In this document: in pieces, positions 6,873 to 15,280 of the stretch
Position numbering within the stretch: the stretch's first letter is position 1
How the letters are laid out: the number at the start of each line of letters is the position of its first letter
Source of the DNA: CAZCPB01 sp964500365
Lineage (GTDB): Bacteria > Planctomycetota > Phycisphaerae > Phycisphaerales > UBA1924
Length of the DNA stretch: 23,278 bases
NCBI GenBank assembly: GCA_964500365.1
Contig: CAZCPB010000028.1
Span: forward strand, 1-23,278
Direction of reading: 5' to 3'
Notes under the pieces: model-generated
What the model saw: only the letters and a program-made list of their open reading frames with translations
The model's database searches: none
Told to the model about the DNA's origin: nothing
Program-made: the position numbers and the translations under genes

Positions 6873-9800
6873 TCAGGCGATCTCTTCGCTCAGGCCCAGG
6901 GGCGTGCCGATGGTGGCGAACGCGCCGGGGAAGAACGCGTCGTAGTGGTCCATCGAGGCCACGATGGGCGTCGCCGACTTGACGGTCAGGCCGTAGAAGG
7001 CCAGCACGTCGCGCCGGCTGCCGGTGACGAAGTCGTGGATATTCAGGTCCACGCTCTGGCGGGCCGGCACGGTGGCCCGGAACGTCTCGGTGCCGAGGTT
7101 GTTGTCGAAGCGGATGGTGATCTCGACCAGCGTGTCCGAGTCGCCGGGGTTGAAGATCTTGAGCCGCTCGGTGACGACCCCGTCCACCGGGTTCCGGAAG
7201 CCCTCCCCGAAGCCCCAGTACGTGTATGCGCGGTCAGAGAACGCCGTCGCCCCGCCCTCGCCGTACTCAAGGGCCCGCAGCGTGATTGTGACCGGGGCCG
7301 TCGAATCGTAGAGCACCGAGTACGTCTGGCCCGTCGGGAACGCCGGCAGTTCGGCCACCTCGACGATCTTCTGGCTGCGCGGCGGGACGGCGACGACCGT
7401 CCGGTACGTGCTGCCGTTGGAGAGCAGGAACGAGAGCGTGACGGTCGCCGACGAAGCGCCGGGGTTGACGATGCCCAGGGCCTCGTCCGTCGAGCCGATG
7501 CCCAGCTGCCCCTCCGGGATCACGCCCGTCAGGGTCCCCGCGCCGGGGACGCCGCTCAGGCCCGAGGCCGAGCGCGTGCCCGTGTCGTAGTGCGAGAGCG
7601 CCGCGACGATCGGGGCCTCGGCGTTCACGAGGACGCCGTAGGTCTTCCCGGCTTCGAGCTCGGGCAGGTCGTTGATCGCCCACCCGCCGCGGCGGAACGG
7701 CTCGACCGTCCGCGTGGCCTTCACCGCGGCGCCGCCGTCCTCGGGGAAGAACGTCGCCTCGACCTTGATCGTCTGGTCGGAGACGTTGGTGAACAGGATG
7801 AAGTCCGACGTGCCCGCGGCCTCGCCGATGCCGCCGCCCTTGGTCACCTGCCCGAAGGTCCAGTCCGTCCCAAGGCGGGTCGTGAACGACTCGCCGACGG
7901 CCGCGCGGCTGCCGGCGAGGATGAACTCGTCGTAGTGGCTGAAGGTCGCCGCCACCGGCGACTCGCTGCGGATCTCGATCGAGTAGGGCGTGTCCTTGCG
8001 GACCAGGAGCTGGTCGAAGCGGTACATGTCGGGCGTGGTGATGGTGATGCCGCCGCGGCTGGAGGCCGGGAGCGTGAACTGCGAGATGATCTGGTCGCGC
8101 TCGCCGGTCTCGTAACGGGCGATGATGACGATCCGGTTGGAGGACTCGGAGGGGTTGAGGACCGGGATGAACGTGTAGGTCTGGGCGTTGGCGAAGCCCT
8201 CGGGGTAATACGCGCGGTACGGCAGCGTCGGGACGAACTGCCCGTTGGAGAGCTGCTCGCTGGCGGGCTGCGCGGAATCGACCGTCAGGTGCCCGGTGCC
8301 GGTGCCGTTGTTGAGCTGGTCGTACAGGGCCTCGGCGGCGCCGGGCGTCGAGCCGAAGAAGATGAAGTAGCGGGCGTGGACGACCGACTCGGGCCCGCCC
8401 GCGGCGTCCATGGTGCCGAAGTCGAAAGCGATCGAAAGGCTGTCGTCGGACGAGGCGCCCTGGGGGTCGATGCTCGGGAGCGCCAGGAGCTGGAAGGGGT
8501 CGCGGAGCGTCTGGGTCGAGGGGACGAACTTGACGGTGGCGCGGTCCTCGGCGGCGGGCGCCCCCATCGCGACCGTGAGGCCCTGCTGGAACGTGTTGTT
8601 CTGGTAGCTGGCGCTGCCAAAGCGTCCGTCGACGTCGTTGCGCGTGAGCGTGGTCTGCGGCCCGAGGTTCAGGCCCTGCTGCGGATTGAAGGCCTCCATC
8701 CAGCCGACCTCGCTCAGCGGCGATGCGCCAAGGTTCGTGAGCGTGATGTCGAACGCGATGAAGCTGTCGTTCACGCCGAAGGAGATCGCCCGCTCGACGC
8801 GCAGGTCGCCGAACGAGCCCGTCACCACCACGCGCCGGTTGAAGGCATCGTTCTGGGCCGAGAGCGCGACCGGGAGCTGGAGCAGCGTCGCGGGCTGCCC
8901 GTTCTGGACCGTGTTGTAATTGACGAACGTCGCGCCGGCGGCCGAGGCACCGAAGAAGGAGAACGGCGCGGGGGCCGCTTCCGAGTCGTCGAAGAGGAAC
9001 TCGATGCCGTTCCACCGCAGGCCCGCCGCGGTCGAGTTCGTGCCCTGGATCGAGCCGGGCGGGGAGAGGAACGTGCCGGCCCCGCTGATGCCCACGTCCA
9101 GCGCGTTGCCGTCGAGGAGCATCGGCGAGTCGCTGACGCCGAAGTTGAGGGAGATGGTGAGCGTGTAATTGCCCGTGGACGCCGCCGCGACGCCGCCGGT
9201 GACGATGAAGGGGTTGTACGTGAGGTTGGCGCCCTCGGAGAGCGCGAGGTAGAAGATGCCGCCGTCGCGGAAGACGAAGTTCTCGATCCGCGCGTCCTTC
9301 GTATCGGTCGGCGCGGCGAAGGAGATCTCCTGGCCCGCGATGTCGAAGAGCCGCAGAGCGGTGTTGAGGTTCGCCGGCCCGTTCAGGGTTGCCGCGCGCG
9401 GGACCGCCGTCGCGTTGAGCGTCGTGCCCGCGACAACCACGATCCGGAAGACGTCGCGGTCGAAGGTCCCGAAGCCGCCGTCACCGAGGAAGCCGTCGAT
9501 CGTCGTGGTGCCGACGCCCACTCCCAGGCCCGTGTTGATCGTCGCCGTGCGGATCGTGTCGTTGGACTCGAACGGCCCGTAAATGTTGTTGCTGAGCGTG
9601 AACTCGAGCGACCAGCCGGTGAGGATGCCGGAGTTGAGGGCCGCGGCGTCGTTGACCGTGAGCGTCCAGACGCCCAGGGCCGAGAGGCCGTCGAAGCCGC
9701 TGAGGGGGGTGTCGGGGCGGAAGGTGCCCGTGAAGGGCGCGAAGCCGCCGGTGAGCGGGGTCGGGCCCTCGTCGTCGAGAAGCGTGTTGGTGAAATTCTG

Positions 9801-12308
9801 GCCCGACCCGCCGCGACGGTTGACGAGCGTGACGATCTTCCCCGAGGGGCTGGTGAGGGAGATGACCAGGTCGCCGACGAAGGGGTGGGAGATATCGAGC
9901 CGCACGTTGAGATCGAGGATCTGGCGGCTGTCGTCCACGTCGAGCGTGTCGGTGACCTGGCCCTGGGTGGGGATGGGCTTGGGCGCGGGGAGCGTTCCGC
10001 CCACGGCCACCTGGTCGTCGGCGACGAGCTGGACGCCGAGGGTGAGCGTGTACTCGCCGGTGGACTGGGACGAACCCGAGCCGCCGATGTTGGGGTTGTA
10101 GTTCAGGTTGTTGAAGCCGCTGACGCCGATGTAGTACGTGCCCGCGGTGTTGAGGAAGAAGTCGATGTACGAATCGGCGCCGAAGAACTGGTCGTTCCGG
10201 GTGATCTCGACGCCGTTGGCGTTGAAGAGCCGCAGGACCGAGTCGAGGCTGCTCGGGTTCGGCAGGCGCCGCGCGGACACGTCAGCGGTGAACTGGCCGG
10301 CCCGCGGGATGTCGATCCGGTAGAGGTCCACGTCCAGCCCGGCGAACAGCCCGTTGCCGAGCGCAGCGCCGTTGAAGACGGCCGTGCCGCTGGCGTCGAA
10401 GATCACGGGCGTCGCGGTCGCGATCGTGTCGTTGGGCTCGAAGGCGCCGGTGACGCTGACAACCGTGAAGTCGTAGGCCTGGTTCACGCCGCCGGCGGTC
10501 GTGCCGTTCAGGTAGTTCCCGTCGGTGTCGCGGAACGTCGAGGCGACGAGGGTGAGCCGGTAGCCGTCGAGGGGCAGGCGCTGCAGGGGGAAGCCCGACA
10601 CGTTGAGACCGATCACGACCGTCTTGTGGTCGCTGACCGAGCGTGCGATCGACGAGATGCCCACGGGCAGGTCGTCGCCGGTCCCGAAGATGTTGTCGTC
10701 GCCGTTGCGGACGAGCGAGACGCCCGCGGTCGCGAGGAACGCCGGGTCGATGTCCTTGCTGAACGTGATCGAGACGGACTGGATCACCTGGCCCGTGTTG
10801 ACATCGGTCTGCGTCGTGAACGGGCCGGGGTTGACCTGGCGGATGACCGGCCCGGCGACGCCGATGATTTCGAGAGCACGCGCGACGTTCAGGCGGCCAC
10901 CGGAAACCACGCGGCCCTGCAAGGCGGGCAGCGGGTCGCACGAATTGATAAGCGCTTCCCGGATCTCGACCGCCGACGCGTTCGGCTTGACCGACTTCAG
11001 CAGCGCGACCGCGCCCACGACCGCGGGGCCGGCGGCCGACGTTCCTCCGAAGTACTCGTACCCCGACCCGATTGACGTGGACGCGGTGTTGACCCCCGGC
11101 GCGCCGAGATCCACGTTCTGCGCCCCCCAATTGCTGAAATCGGCGAGGGCATCGGTGTTGTCGGTCGCGGCGACCGCGATGATCCCCGTGATGCTGTACG
11201 AGGCCGGGAATGCCCGAAAGTTCTCGTCGTTGTCGAGCGAACTGTTGCCCGCGGAGGCCACGAAGGTACCGCCGGAGTCGACGTAGCGCTGGATCGCGTC
11301 CTTTTCGGCGTTGAAGCCGGTCGGCTGCTCGTCGTAGAACGTGCCCGCGATCAGGCCGTAGCTGTTGTTGGTCGCGGCGATATCGACGCCGCGCCCGCGC
11401 ATCATCGTGCAATAGTCGTGTGCGCCCACGATCGCCGCCGTGGAAAAGAATCCGTAGCGGTCGGCGATCTTCAGCGGGAGAATCGAGACTTCCCACGCCA
11501 CGCCGACGAGCCCGACGCCGTTGTTGCCGACCGCGCCGATCATGCCGGCGCACGGCGTGCCGTGTCCGACAATGTCGTCGTCCGGATCGTTGTCGAGCGC
11601 GCCGAAGTCCCAGCCGTTCACGTCATCGATGAATCCGTTCCCGTCGTCATCGATCCCGTTCCCCGGGAGCTCGCCGGGGTTCTTCCAGATGTTGTCCGCG
11701 AGGTCGGGGTGATCGATCTGCACACCCGAATCGATGACGCCGATGATGACGCTGGTGGAGCCGATCGTCGTGTTCCATGCATCAACAGCATGGATATCCG
11801 CCCCGACGACACCGGTCTGGCCGATTGTCTGCCCCGTGTTGTCGAGCCACCACTGTGAGGTGAAAAGCGGATCGTTCGGAACGGCGTGCGGCTCGTAGAT
11901 GCGGTCGGGCTCGACGTTGAGTACGCCCATCTTCGCCGCTCGCACCTTGCCGACCGCGAGCTCAGTTACAAGCCCCGACACCTGGATGCGGGCATATCGC
12001 CCGCGCGCAAGCGACTGCACCGAATCAACCGTGACGCCCAGCTGGGTACCCACCGCGAGCGCCCGTGCCTTGGCGACCTCGTCCGGTTGCATGTCCTCGA
12101 AGCCGATCAGCCACGAGCCGGTACGAACCTTGGCGGGTTCGCCGAGCCACTCGATGGTGCTCACGTAGTTGTCGGGCACCCCGGGCACCCCGCCGCCCAT
12201 GTTGAAATGCCCGGTCCTTCCCGACATCAAAATCCGGTTCTCAAGCCCCTCCATCAGCGAGCGGGGCGTGACGGGGCGGGAGGGGCGACGGCGGTTACGG
12301 CTGTTCAT
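6873..12308 (-). CDS. Giant secreted subtilisin-like (S8) serine protease with Ig-like, PPC, P and C-terminal repeat domains
   Basis: 1811 residues from ATG 12308. The N-terminus carries basic residues and a LEPR-xLL-like signature (EGLENRILMSG, 20-30), which marks exported planctomycete proteins. A prodomain-like region covers about 50-140. The S8 domain is about 145-485 with Asp193 (VIDSGV), His249 (GHGTPCAG), oxyanion Asn355 (ASAGN) and Ser424 (GGTSAAGPA). An Asp/Gly-rich loop between Asp and His (NGIDDDGNGFIDD) looks calcium-binding. Then: a Big_5-like Ig domain (about 485-620), PPC domain (622-760, EPNDTIATA), P-domain (about 785-905), second PPC (912-1055, ESNDTIRTA), a beta-rich region (1056-1367), and four repeats of about 110 residues to the end. 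No C-terminal anchor, dockerin or sorting tail is visible. The frame is open 96 codons further upstream, but that part has no signal sequence. The serine box departs from the usual GTSMAAPHVAG but keeps the nucleophile. Confidence 0.92.
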   Translation of the reverse strand: MNSRNRRRPSRPVTPRSLMEGLENRILMSGRTGHFNMGGGVPGVPDNYVSTIEWLGEPAKVRTGSWLIGFEDMQPDEVAKARALAVGTQLGVTVDSVQSLARGRYARIQVSGLVTELAVGKVRAAKMGVLNVEPDRIYEPHAVPNDPLFTSQWWLDNTGQTIGQTGVVGADIHAVDAWNTTIGSTSVIIGVIDSGVQIDHPDLADNIWKNPGELPGNGIDDDGNGFIDDVNGWDFGALDNDPDDDIVGHGTPCAGMIGAVGNNGVGLVGVAWEVSILPLKIADRYGFFSTAAIVGAHDYCTMMRGRGVDIAATNNSYGLIAGTFYDEQPTGFNAEKDAIQRYVDSGGTFVASAGNSSLDNDENFRAFPASYSITGIIAVAATDNTDALADFSNWGAQNVDLGAPGVNTASTSIGSGYEYFGGTSAAGPAVVGAVALLKSVKPNASAVEIREALINSCDPLPALQGRVVSGGRLNVARALEIIGVAGPVIRQVNPGPFTTQTDVNTGQVIQSVSITFSKDIDPAFLATAGVSLVRNGDDNIFGTGDDLPVGISSIARSVSDHKTVVIGLNVSGFPLQRLPLDGYRLTLVASTFRDTDGNYLNGTTAGGVNQAYDFTVVSVTGAFEPNDTIATATPVIFDASGTAVFNGAALGNGLFAGLDVDLYRIDIPRAGQFTADVSARRLPNPSSLDSVLRLFNANGVEITRNDQFFGADSYIDFFLNTAGTYYIGVSGFNNLNYNPNIGGSGSSQSTGEYTLTLGVQLVADDQVAVGGTLPAPKPIPTQGQVTDTLDVDDSRQILDLNVRLDISHPFVGDLVISLTSPSGKIVTLVNRRGGSGQNFTNTLLDDEGPTPLTGGFAPFTGTFRPDTPLSGFDGLSALGVWTLTVNDAAALNSGILTGWSLEFTLSNNIYGPFESNDTIRTATINTGLGVGVGTTTIDGFLGDGGFGTFDRDVFRIVVVAGTTLNATAVPRAATLNGPANLNTALRLFDIAGQEISFAAPTDTKDARIENFVFRDGGIFYLALSEGANLTYNPFIVTGGVAAASTGNYTLTISLNFGVSDSPMLLDGNALDVGISGAGTFLSPPGSIQGTNSTAAGLRWNGIEFLFDDSEAAPAPFSFFGASAAGATFVNYNTVQNGQPATLLQLPVALSAQNDAFNRRVVVTGSFGDLRVERAISFGVNDSFIAFDITLTNLGASPLSEVGWMEAFNPQQGLNLGPQTTLTRNDVDGRFGSASYQNNTFQQGLTVAMGAPAAEDRATVKFVPSTQTLRDPFQLLALPSIDPQGASSDDSLSIAFDFGTMDAAGGPESVVHARYFIFFGSTPGAAEALYDQLNNGTGTGHLTVDSAQPASEQLSNGQFVPTLPYRAYYPEGFANAQTYTFIPVLNPSESSNRIVIIARYETGERDQIISQFTLPASSRGGITITTPDMYRFDQLLVRKDTPYSIEIRSESPVAATFSHYDEFILAGSRAAVGESFTTRLGTDWTFGQVTKGGGIGEAAGTSDFILFTNVSDQTIKVEATFFPEDGGAAVKATRTVEPFRRGGWAINDLPELEAGKTYGVLVNAEAPIVAALSHYDTGTRSASGLSGVPGAGTLTGVIPEGQLGIGSTDEALGIVNPGASSATVTLSFLLSNGSTYRTVVAVPPRSQKIVEVAELPAFPTGQTYSVLYDSTAPVTITLRALEYGEGGATAFSDRAYTYWGFGEGFRNPVDGVVTERLKIFNPGDSDTLVEITIRFDNNLGTETFRATVPARQSVDLNIHDFVTGSRRDVLAFYGLTVKSATPIVASMDHYDAFFPGAFATIGTPLGLSEEIA
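6876..8207 (-). repeat. Four tandem ~110-residue repeats at the protease C-terminus (SHYD repeat)
   Basis: Units cover about residues 1368-1480, 1481-1592, 1593-1694 and 1695-1811 of the protease. Each starts with a strand containing an Asn-Pro or Asn-Val turn (VLNPS, FTNVS, IVNPG, IFNPG), has a middle strand pair and a basic P-x-R/S loop, and ends in a shared block: YSIEIRSESPVAATFSHYD, YGVLVNAEAPIVAALSHYD, YSVLYDSTAPVTITLRALEY and YGLTVKSATPIVASMDHYD. The third unit has lost the His-Tyr-Asp. The shape suggests a beta-sandwich adhesive or spacer domain. I do not recognise it as a named family, though actinobacterial surface proteins (DUF5719-like) have a similar layout. Confidence 0.75.
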
Positions 12309-12531
12309 CGTGGCGGTTCCGACTCTCTTCCCCGCGTCGCGGGGGCCTGGTGTGCACGACTTGGCCTGGACGACGCGGCGGGCCGCACTCCCCGGCGGCG
12401 ATGCCGACTCTCCGCGGCCCGTTCTATCCGCCCCAAGAATACAGAGGTTCCGGGACCTTTGCCTCAGGGTGCGTACAGATTCCCGACAGCTTTGCCGGAA
12501 CGCCCGGCAGCCATCAACGCACCGTACGCGG

Positions 12532-13278
12532 TCACGGGCTGCCAGCGGGCTTCCACAGCGAGGCGAGCCGTGATCGCTCTTCGTGTGACCCGGCAAGGGA
12601 CAGCGACGCCGCCAAAGCCCGCTCGGCCGTCCGATCGACCCGGCTCAGTTCATGCAGCCACAGTTTGGTCGCCCGTAAGGCCCCGGCCGGCTTGGACGCG
12701 AGGGACAAAGCTATTTCCCGAGCCCGAACAAGCACCCCCTCGGCTGAATGAACACTCTCGTGCGCCAGCCCCAGCCGAACCGCCTCGATCCCCGAGACCA
12801 GCCCGCTGTCGAGCATCCGCTCGCGGCAGGGGCCGTCCCCGGCGGCCTCCCGCACGAACGGCGCCGAAACGGCGGGTGAAATACCCAGGCGCGTGACCGG
12901 GTAGCCGAGCGTCGCGCCGTCGTTGGTCACCACGAGGTCGCCGCCCCCGAGCAGGGCGCAGCCCCCGGCGATCGCGGCACCATGCGCCGACACGACCACG
13001 GGCAGGGGCGCGGACCGCAGGGCGAGGATCACGCGCGAAAGACCGGTCAAGAGCTCGCGCATCACCCGCCCCGAGTCGTCGTCGCGGCACAGGCTCAGGT
13101 CGAACCCCGCGCAGAAGACCTTGCCCTCGCCGGCCAGGAGAATCACCCGCGAAATCGCCGCCGCGGCAGGGATTTCATGGGCCAGGCGCTCGAGCATCTC
13201 GGGCGTGAGCGCGTTGCGGCGGTCCGGCCGGTCGAGCGTGATCGTCGAGATACCGTCCGAGTGGCCCACGCGGATCAT
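12532..13278 (-). CDS. Crotonase-family protein lacking both catalytic glutamates
   Basis: A 248-residue crotonase fold. The first oxyanion segment is VFCAGFDLSL (54-63) and the second AAIAGGCALLGGGDLV (101-116). Ala108 and Val128 (GYPVTRLG) replace the two hydratase glutamates, so ordinary enoyl-CoA hydration is unlikely. It is related to the LiuC-like crotonase at 5997-6746: both share AAI-x-GGC, a PAV-x-AP box after the second Glu position, and ALRATK near the C-terminus. The start ATG at 13278 overlaps the HMG-CoA lyase stop (ATGA, 13275-13278), so the pair is translationally coupled. Possible roles: an isomerase or thioesterase-type crotonase using other residues, a CoA-binding or structural partner, or a decaying duplicate. 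The open frame continues further upstream but inside the lyase gene. Confidence 0.82.
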   Translation of the reverse strand: MIRVGHSDGISTITLDRPDRRNALTPEMLERLAHEIPAAAAISRVILLAGEGKVFCAGFDLSLCRDDDSGRVMRELLTGLSRVILALRSAPLPVVVSAHGAAIAGGCALLGGGDLVVTNDGATLGYPVTRLGISPAVSAPFVREAAGDGPCRERMLDSGLVSGIEAVRLGLAHESVHSAEGVLVRAREIALSLASKPAGALRATKLWLHELSRVDRTAERALAASLSLAGSHEERSRLASLWKPAGSP

Positions 13279-14231
13279 GGCTCGTCCCCGGGAGTCGGCG
13301 CGTTGCGGGCCTCGCTCACGATCCGGCGCGCGCACTCCGCGGCATGGGCGAGTGTGTCGAGATCGACGCCCGTTTCGTAGCCTTCCGCGTGGACGGTCCG
13401 GACCAGGAGCTGCGTGTCGATGTTCCCCGGCGCCGGCTTGCCCGGACGCGAGGCGTACGGGCACCCGCCCAGGCCCGCGACCGACCCGTCGAAAGAGCGG
13501 ATGCCGAGATCCAGGGCCGCGCGGACGCAGTCCGCGGCGCGGCCAAAGGTGTCGTGAAGGTGAAGGGTGAGCCAGGGCCGCACTGGGTGGTCGGCGAGCA
13601 CCCGTTGCACGTGCTTGAGCATCGTGCTGACCGTTTCCGGTGTGCCTGCTCCGATGGTGTCGCCGAGGTCGATTTCCTCGATGCCGAGCGCCGCAAGAGA
13701 TGCCGATACCTCCGCGACCCTGGCGGGCGCAATCGGTCCCTCAAACGGGCAGGCGACTGCGCACGAGACATAGCCGCGTACGAACAACCCGGCTTCTCGG
13801 GCTCGGGCGACGGCGGGGCGGAAGCGATCGAGCGTTACGGCTATGGATGCGTTGGTGTTCTTGCGTGCGAAGGTTTCGGAGGCGGCGGTAAAGACGCTGA
13901 CCTTCTGGATCGCCGCGTGCGCGTTGCCGATTTCGCCGGCAACGCGACGAGAATCGATTGCGGCGAACACTCCGCGCTCGTTGGGTACCAGGGCGCTCCA
14001 GACAGGGATTCGCTGGGGAGGCGACGCCGCAAGGTCTTTAAGGAGCAGTTCCGAATCGCCGAGTTGCGGCACCCACTTAGGACTCACGAAGCTCGTGACT
14101 TCGATTTCGTCAACGCCCGTCTTGCACAGCAGACGCACAAGATCGGCCTTCTGCTCCGTCGGCACAAACCCAGGCTCGTTCTGAAGCCCGTCGCGCGGCG
14201 AAACATCGGTGATGCGGACCCGCTCGCCCAT
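13275..14231 (-). CDS. Hydroxymethylglutaryl-CoA lyase
   Basis: A 318-residue HMGL-like TIM-barrel enzyme that cleaves 3-hydroxy-3-methylglutaryl-CoA to acetyl-CoA and acetoacetate, the last step of leucine degradation. Motifs: SPRDGLQNEP (11-20) with catalytic Arg13 and metal ligand Asp14, EVTSFVSPKWVPQ (44-56), metal His224/His226 in LHLHDTFG, and the signature AGLGGCPYA with catalytic Cys257, then Asn270. The loop between Cys257 and Asn270 (SRPGKPAPG) is four residues longer than the human loop (Cys266 to Asn275), and the usual ATED after the Asn reads DTQL. The enzyme could therefore differ in kinetics or substrate, though such variants occur in bacteria. The start is ATG 14231 without a clear Shine-Dalgarno site. 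The stop overlaps the next crotonase start by four bases. Confidence 0.92.
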   Translation of the reverse strand: MGERVRITDVSPRDGLQNEPGFVPTEQKADLVRLLCKTGVDEIEVTSFVSPKWVPQLGDSELLLKDLAASPPQRIPVWSALVPNERGVFAAIDSRRVAGEIGNAHAAIQKVSVFTAASETFARKNTNASIAVTLDRFRPAVARAREAGLFVRGYVSCAVACPFEGPIAPARVAEVSASLAALGIEEIDLGDTIGAGTPETVSTMLKHVQRVLADHPVRPWLTLHLHDTFGRAADCVRAALDLGIRSFDGSVAGLGGCPYASRPGKPAPGNIDTQLLVRTVHAEGYETGVDLDTLAHAAECARRIVSEARNAPTPGDEP

Positions 14232-14299
14232 GGACGGGCGATGCTAGGGCCGGCTCGCGAATGGAACGCGGTTTCGGACGTGCCCGCCCCCGCCGGGGC

Positions 14300-15043
14300 T
14301 CAGGCCATGGCCAGGAGCTGCCCGCCGCGTGAGCGGGTCCGGACCATGTGGGCCTGCATGTTCCGCCCCGGGCAGCGGGATTGGCCGATCTCCTGGTGCG
14401 TGTAGACGCGGTGGATCGGCACGTTGAAGCGGTGCATCTGCTGGGCGAGGAACGCGTCGAGGGCGGCGACGGACTGCGGCGAGGGGGCCTGCTGGTCGAA
14501 GTGGCCCATGACCATCACGCCGAGGTTGTGCTCGTTCTGGTCGTGCACGTGCCCGCCCTGGTAGCGGACCGGCCGGGCCTCCCACACGCGGCCCGAGGGG
14601 TCTATCACGTAGTGGTACCCGATGTCGATCATGTTGCGCTGGAGGTGGCCGTTGCGGACCGAGTTCAGGCGGCGGGCGGCGTCGGCCGTCGAGGAAATCC
14701 CGCTGCTGGGGATCGCGTCGTGGTGGACCGTGATCCGCGTGACCCCGTTCATCATGAACGTTTCGCGGGTCTGGAGCGGCTGGGTCCGCGTCCACGCCGA
14801 GCGCGGGACGATCGCCAGGTCGTAGGACGGGGCCGGCGCGCTGCGGACCGGCGGCGGGGCCGGGTTCAGGTTCGTGTGCGTCGGCGGCGGGACGCGGTCG
14901 GGGTACACGGGCTCGGGCAGGCGGGTGTACGACGTGCCGGCAGCCTGGCAGCCGCCGAGCAACGCCGCGGCACCGAGAAACAGGCCGCCCTGCTTGATCG
15001 CATCCCGGCGGGTGAGGTGAGCGTGGTCCACGTCGGAATACAT
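14300..15043 (-). CDS. N-acetylmuramoyl-L-alanine amidase (Amidase_2/PGRP fold), Tat-type lipoprotein
   Basis: A 247-residue peptidoglycan amidase from ATG 15043. The N-terminus TRRDAIKQGGLFLGAAALLGGC has a twin-arginine pair (Arg12-Arg13), a hydrophobic stretch and a lipobox LGGC with Cys32, so it is probably exported folded and lipid-anchored. A proline-rich linker (about 40-75) follows. The Amidase_2 domain starts with AIVPRSAW (77-84) and keeps the zinc ligands His107 (ITVHHD), His216 (YTHQEIG) and Cys224 (SRCPGR), plus catalytic-site Tyr143 in GYHYVIDPSG. The reaction is cleavage of the MurNAc-L-Ala bond in murein turnover or recycling. The open frame extends to 15250, but only ATG 15043 puts the signal peptide at the N-terminus. 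Asparagine synthetase lies 237 bases upstream on the same strand. Confidence 0.9.
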   Translation of the reverse strand: MYSDVDHAHLTRRDAIKQGGLFLGAAALLGGCQAAGTSYTRLPEPVYPDRVPPPTHTNLNPAPPPVRSAPAPSYDLAIVPRSAWTRTQPLQTRETFMMNGVTRITVHHDAIPSSGISSTADAARRLNSVRNGHLQRNMIDIGYHYVIDPSGRVWEARPVRYQGGHVHDQNEHNLGVMVMGHFDQQAPSPQSVAALDAFLAQQMHRFNVPIHRVYTHQEIGQSRCPGRNMQAHMVRTRSRGGQLLAMA

Positions 15044-15105
15044 CGGCACGGCCCGTCCCTGGAGTTTGCAAGTTCCGGCGGGACCGCCGTCCCCCGCGAG
15101 CGGGC

Positions 15106-15111
15106 AGTGTA
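15106..15111 (-). promoter_or_regulatory. Possible -10 box upstream of the amidase gene
   Basis: TACACT on the minus strand about 63 bases before ATG 15043, in an otherwise GC-rich gap. No good -35 hexamer is visible, so support is weak. Confidence 0.2.
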
Positions 15112-15235
15112 GCGAACAGCGCGGGAGCGGAAAGCCGGAATCGGCACCAGGTGGAAAACCCCGTCCATCGCCGGCGCAGCGGCCGATCGGGTCAGGTACG
15201 GGAGGTCCCCGGTACGGGCGCTGGTCCCACCGAGT

Positions 15236-15253
15236 CCCGTGGAAAGGCACGGG
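15236..15253 (-). terminator. Short hairpin after asparagine synthetase
   Basis: CCCGTG and CACGGG form a perfect six-base stem with a six-base loop, 28 bases after the asnB stop. No T-run follows, so an intrinsic terminator is uncertain; RNA processing or chance is possible. Confidence 0.25.
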
Positions 15254-15280
15254 CTTACGACCTGCTCATGAACCTCTCGT

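Noticed and set aside
5973..11075. A 1700-codon open frame on the plus strand across the protease and crotonase genes
   Set aside because: It is in exact codon-for-codon antisense register with both genes, so its stops correspond only to sense TTA, CTA and TCA codons, which are rare at this GC. It ends where the protease uses TCA for Ser. Its translation is Arg/Glu/Asp/Val-rich and shows no domain.
6873..12308. Protease gene as a mobile element or phage insertion
   Set aside because: No terminal repeats, integrase, target duplication or composition shift was seen at its edges; the position between paralogs is recorded as a finding only.
12309..12531. Possible promoter and palindrome upstream of the protease (CCCGCGTCGCGGG at 12331-12343; TATTCT at 12436-12441, minus strand)
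   Set aside because: The palindrome is short and pure GC, expected by chance at this composition. The -10-like hexamer lacks a convincing -35. Not strong enough to list as features.
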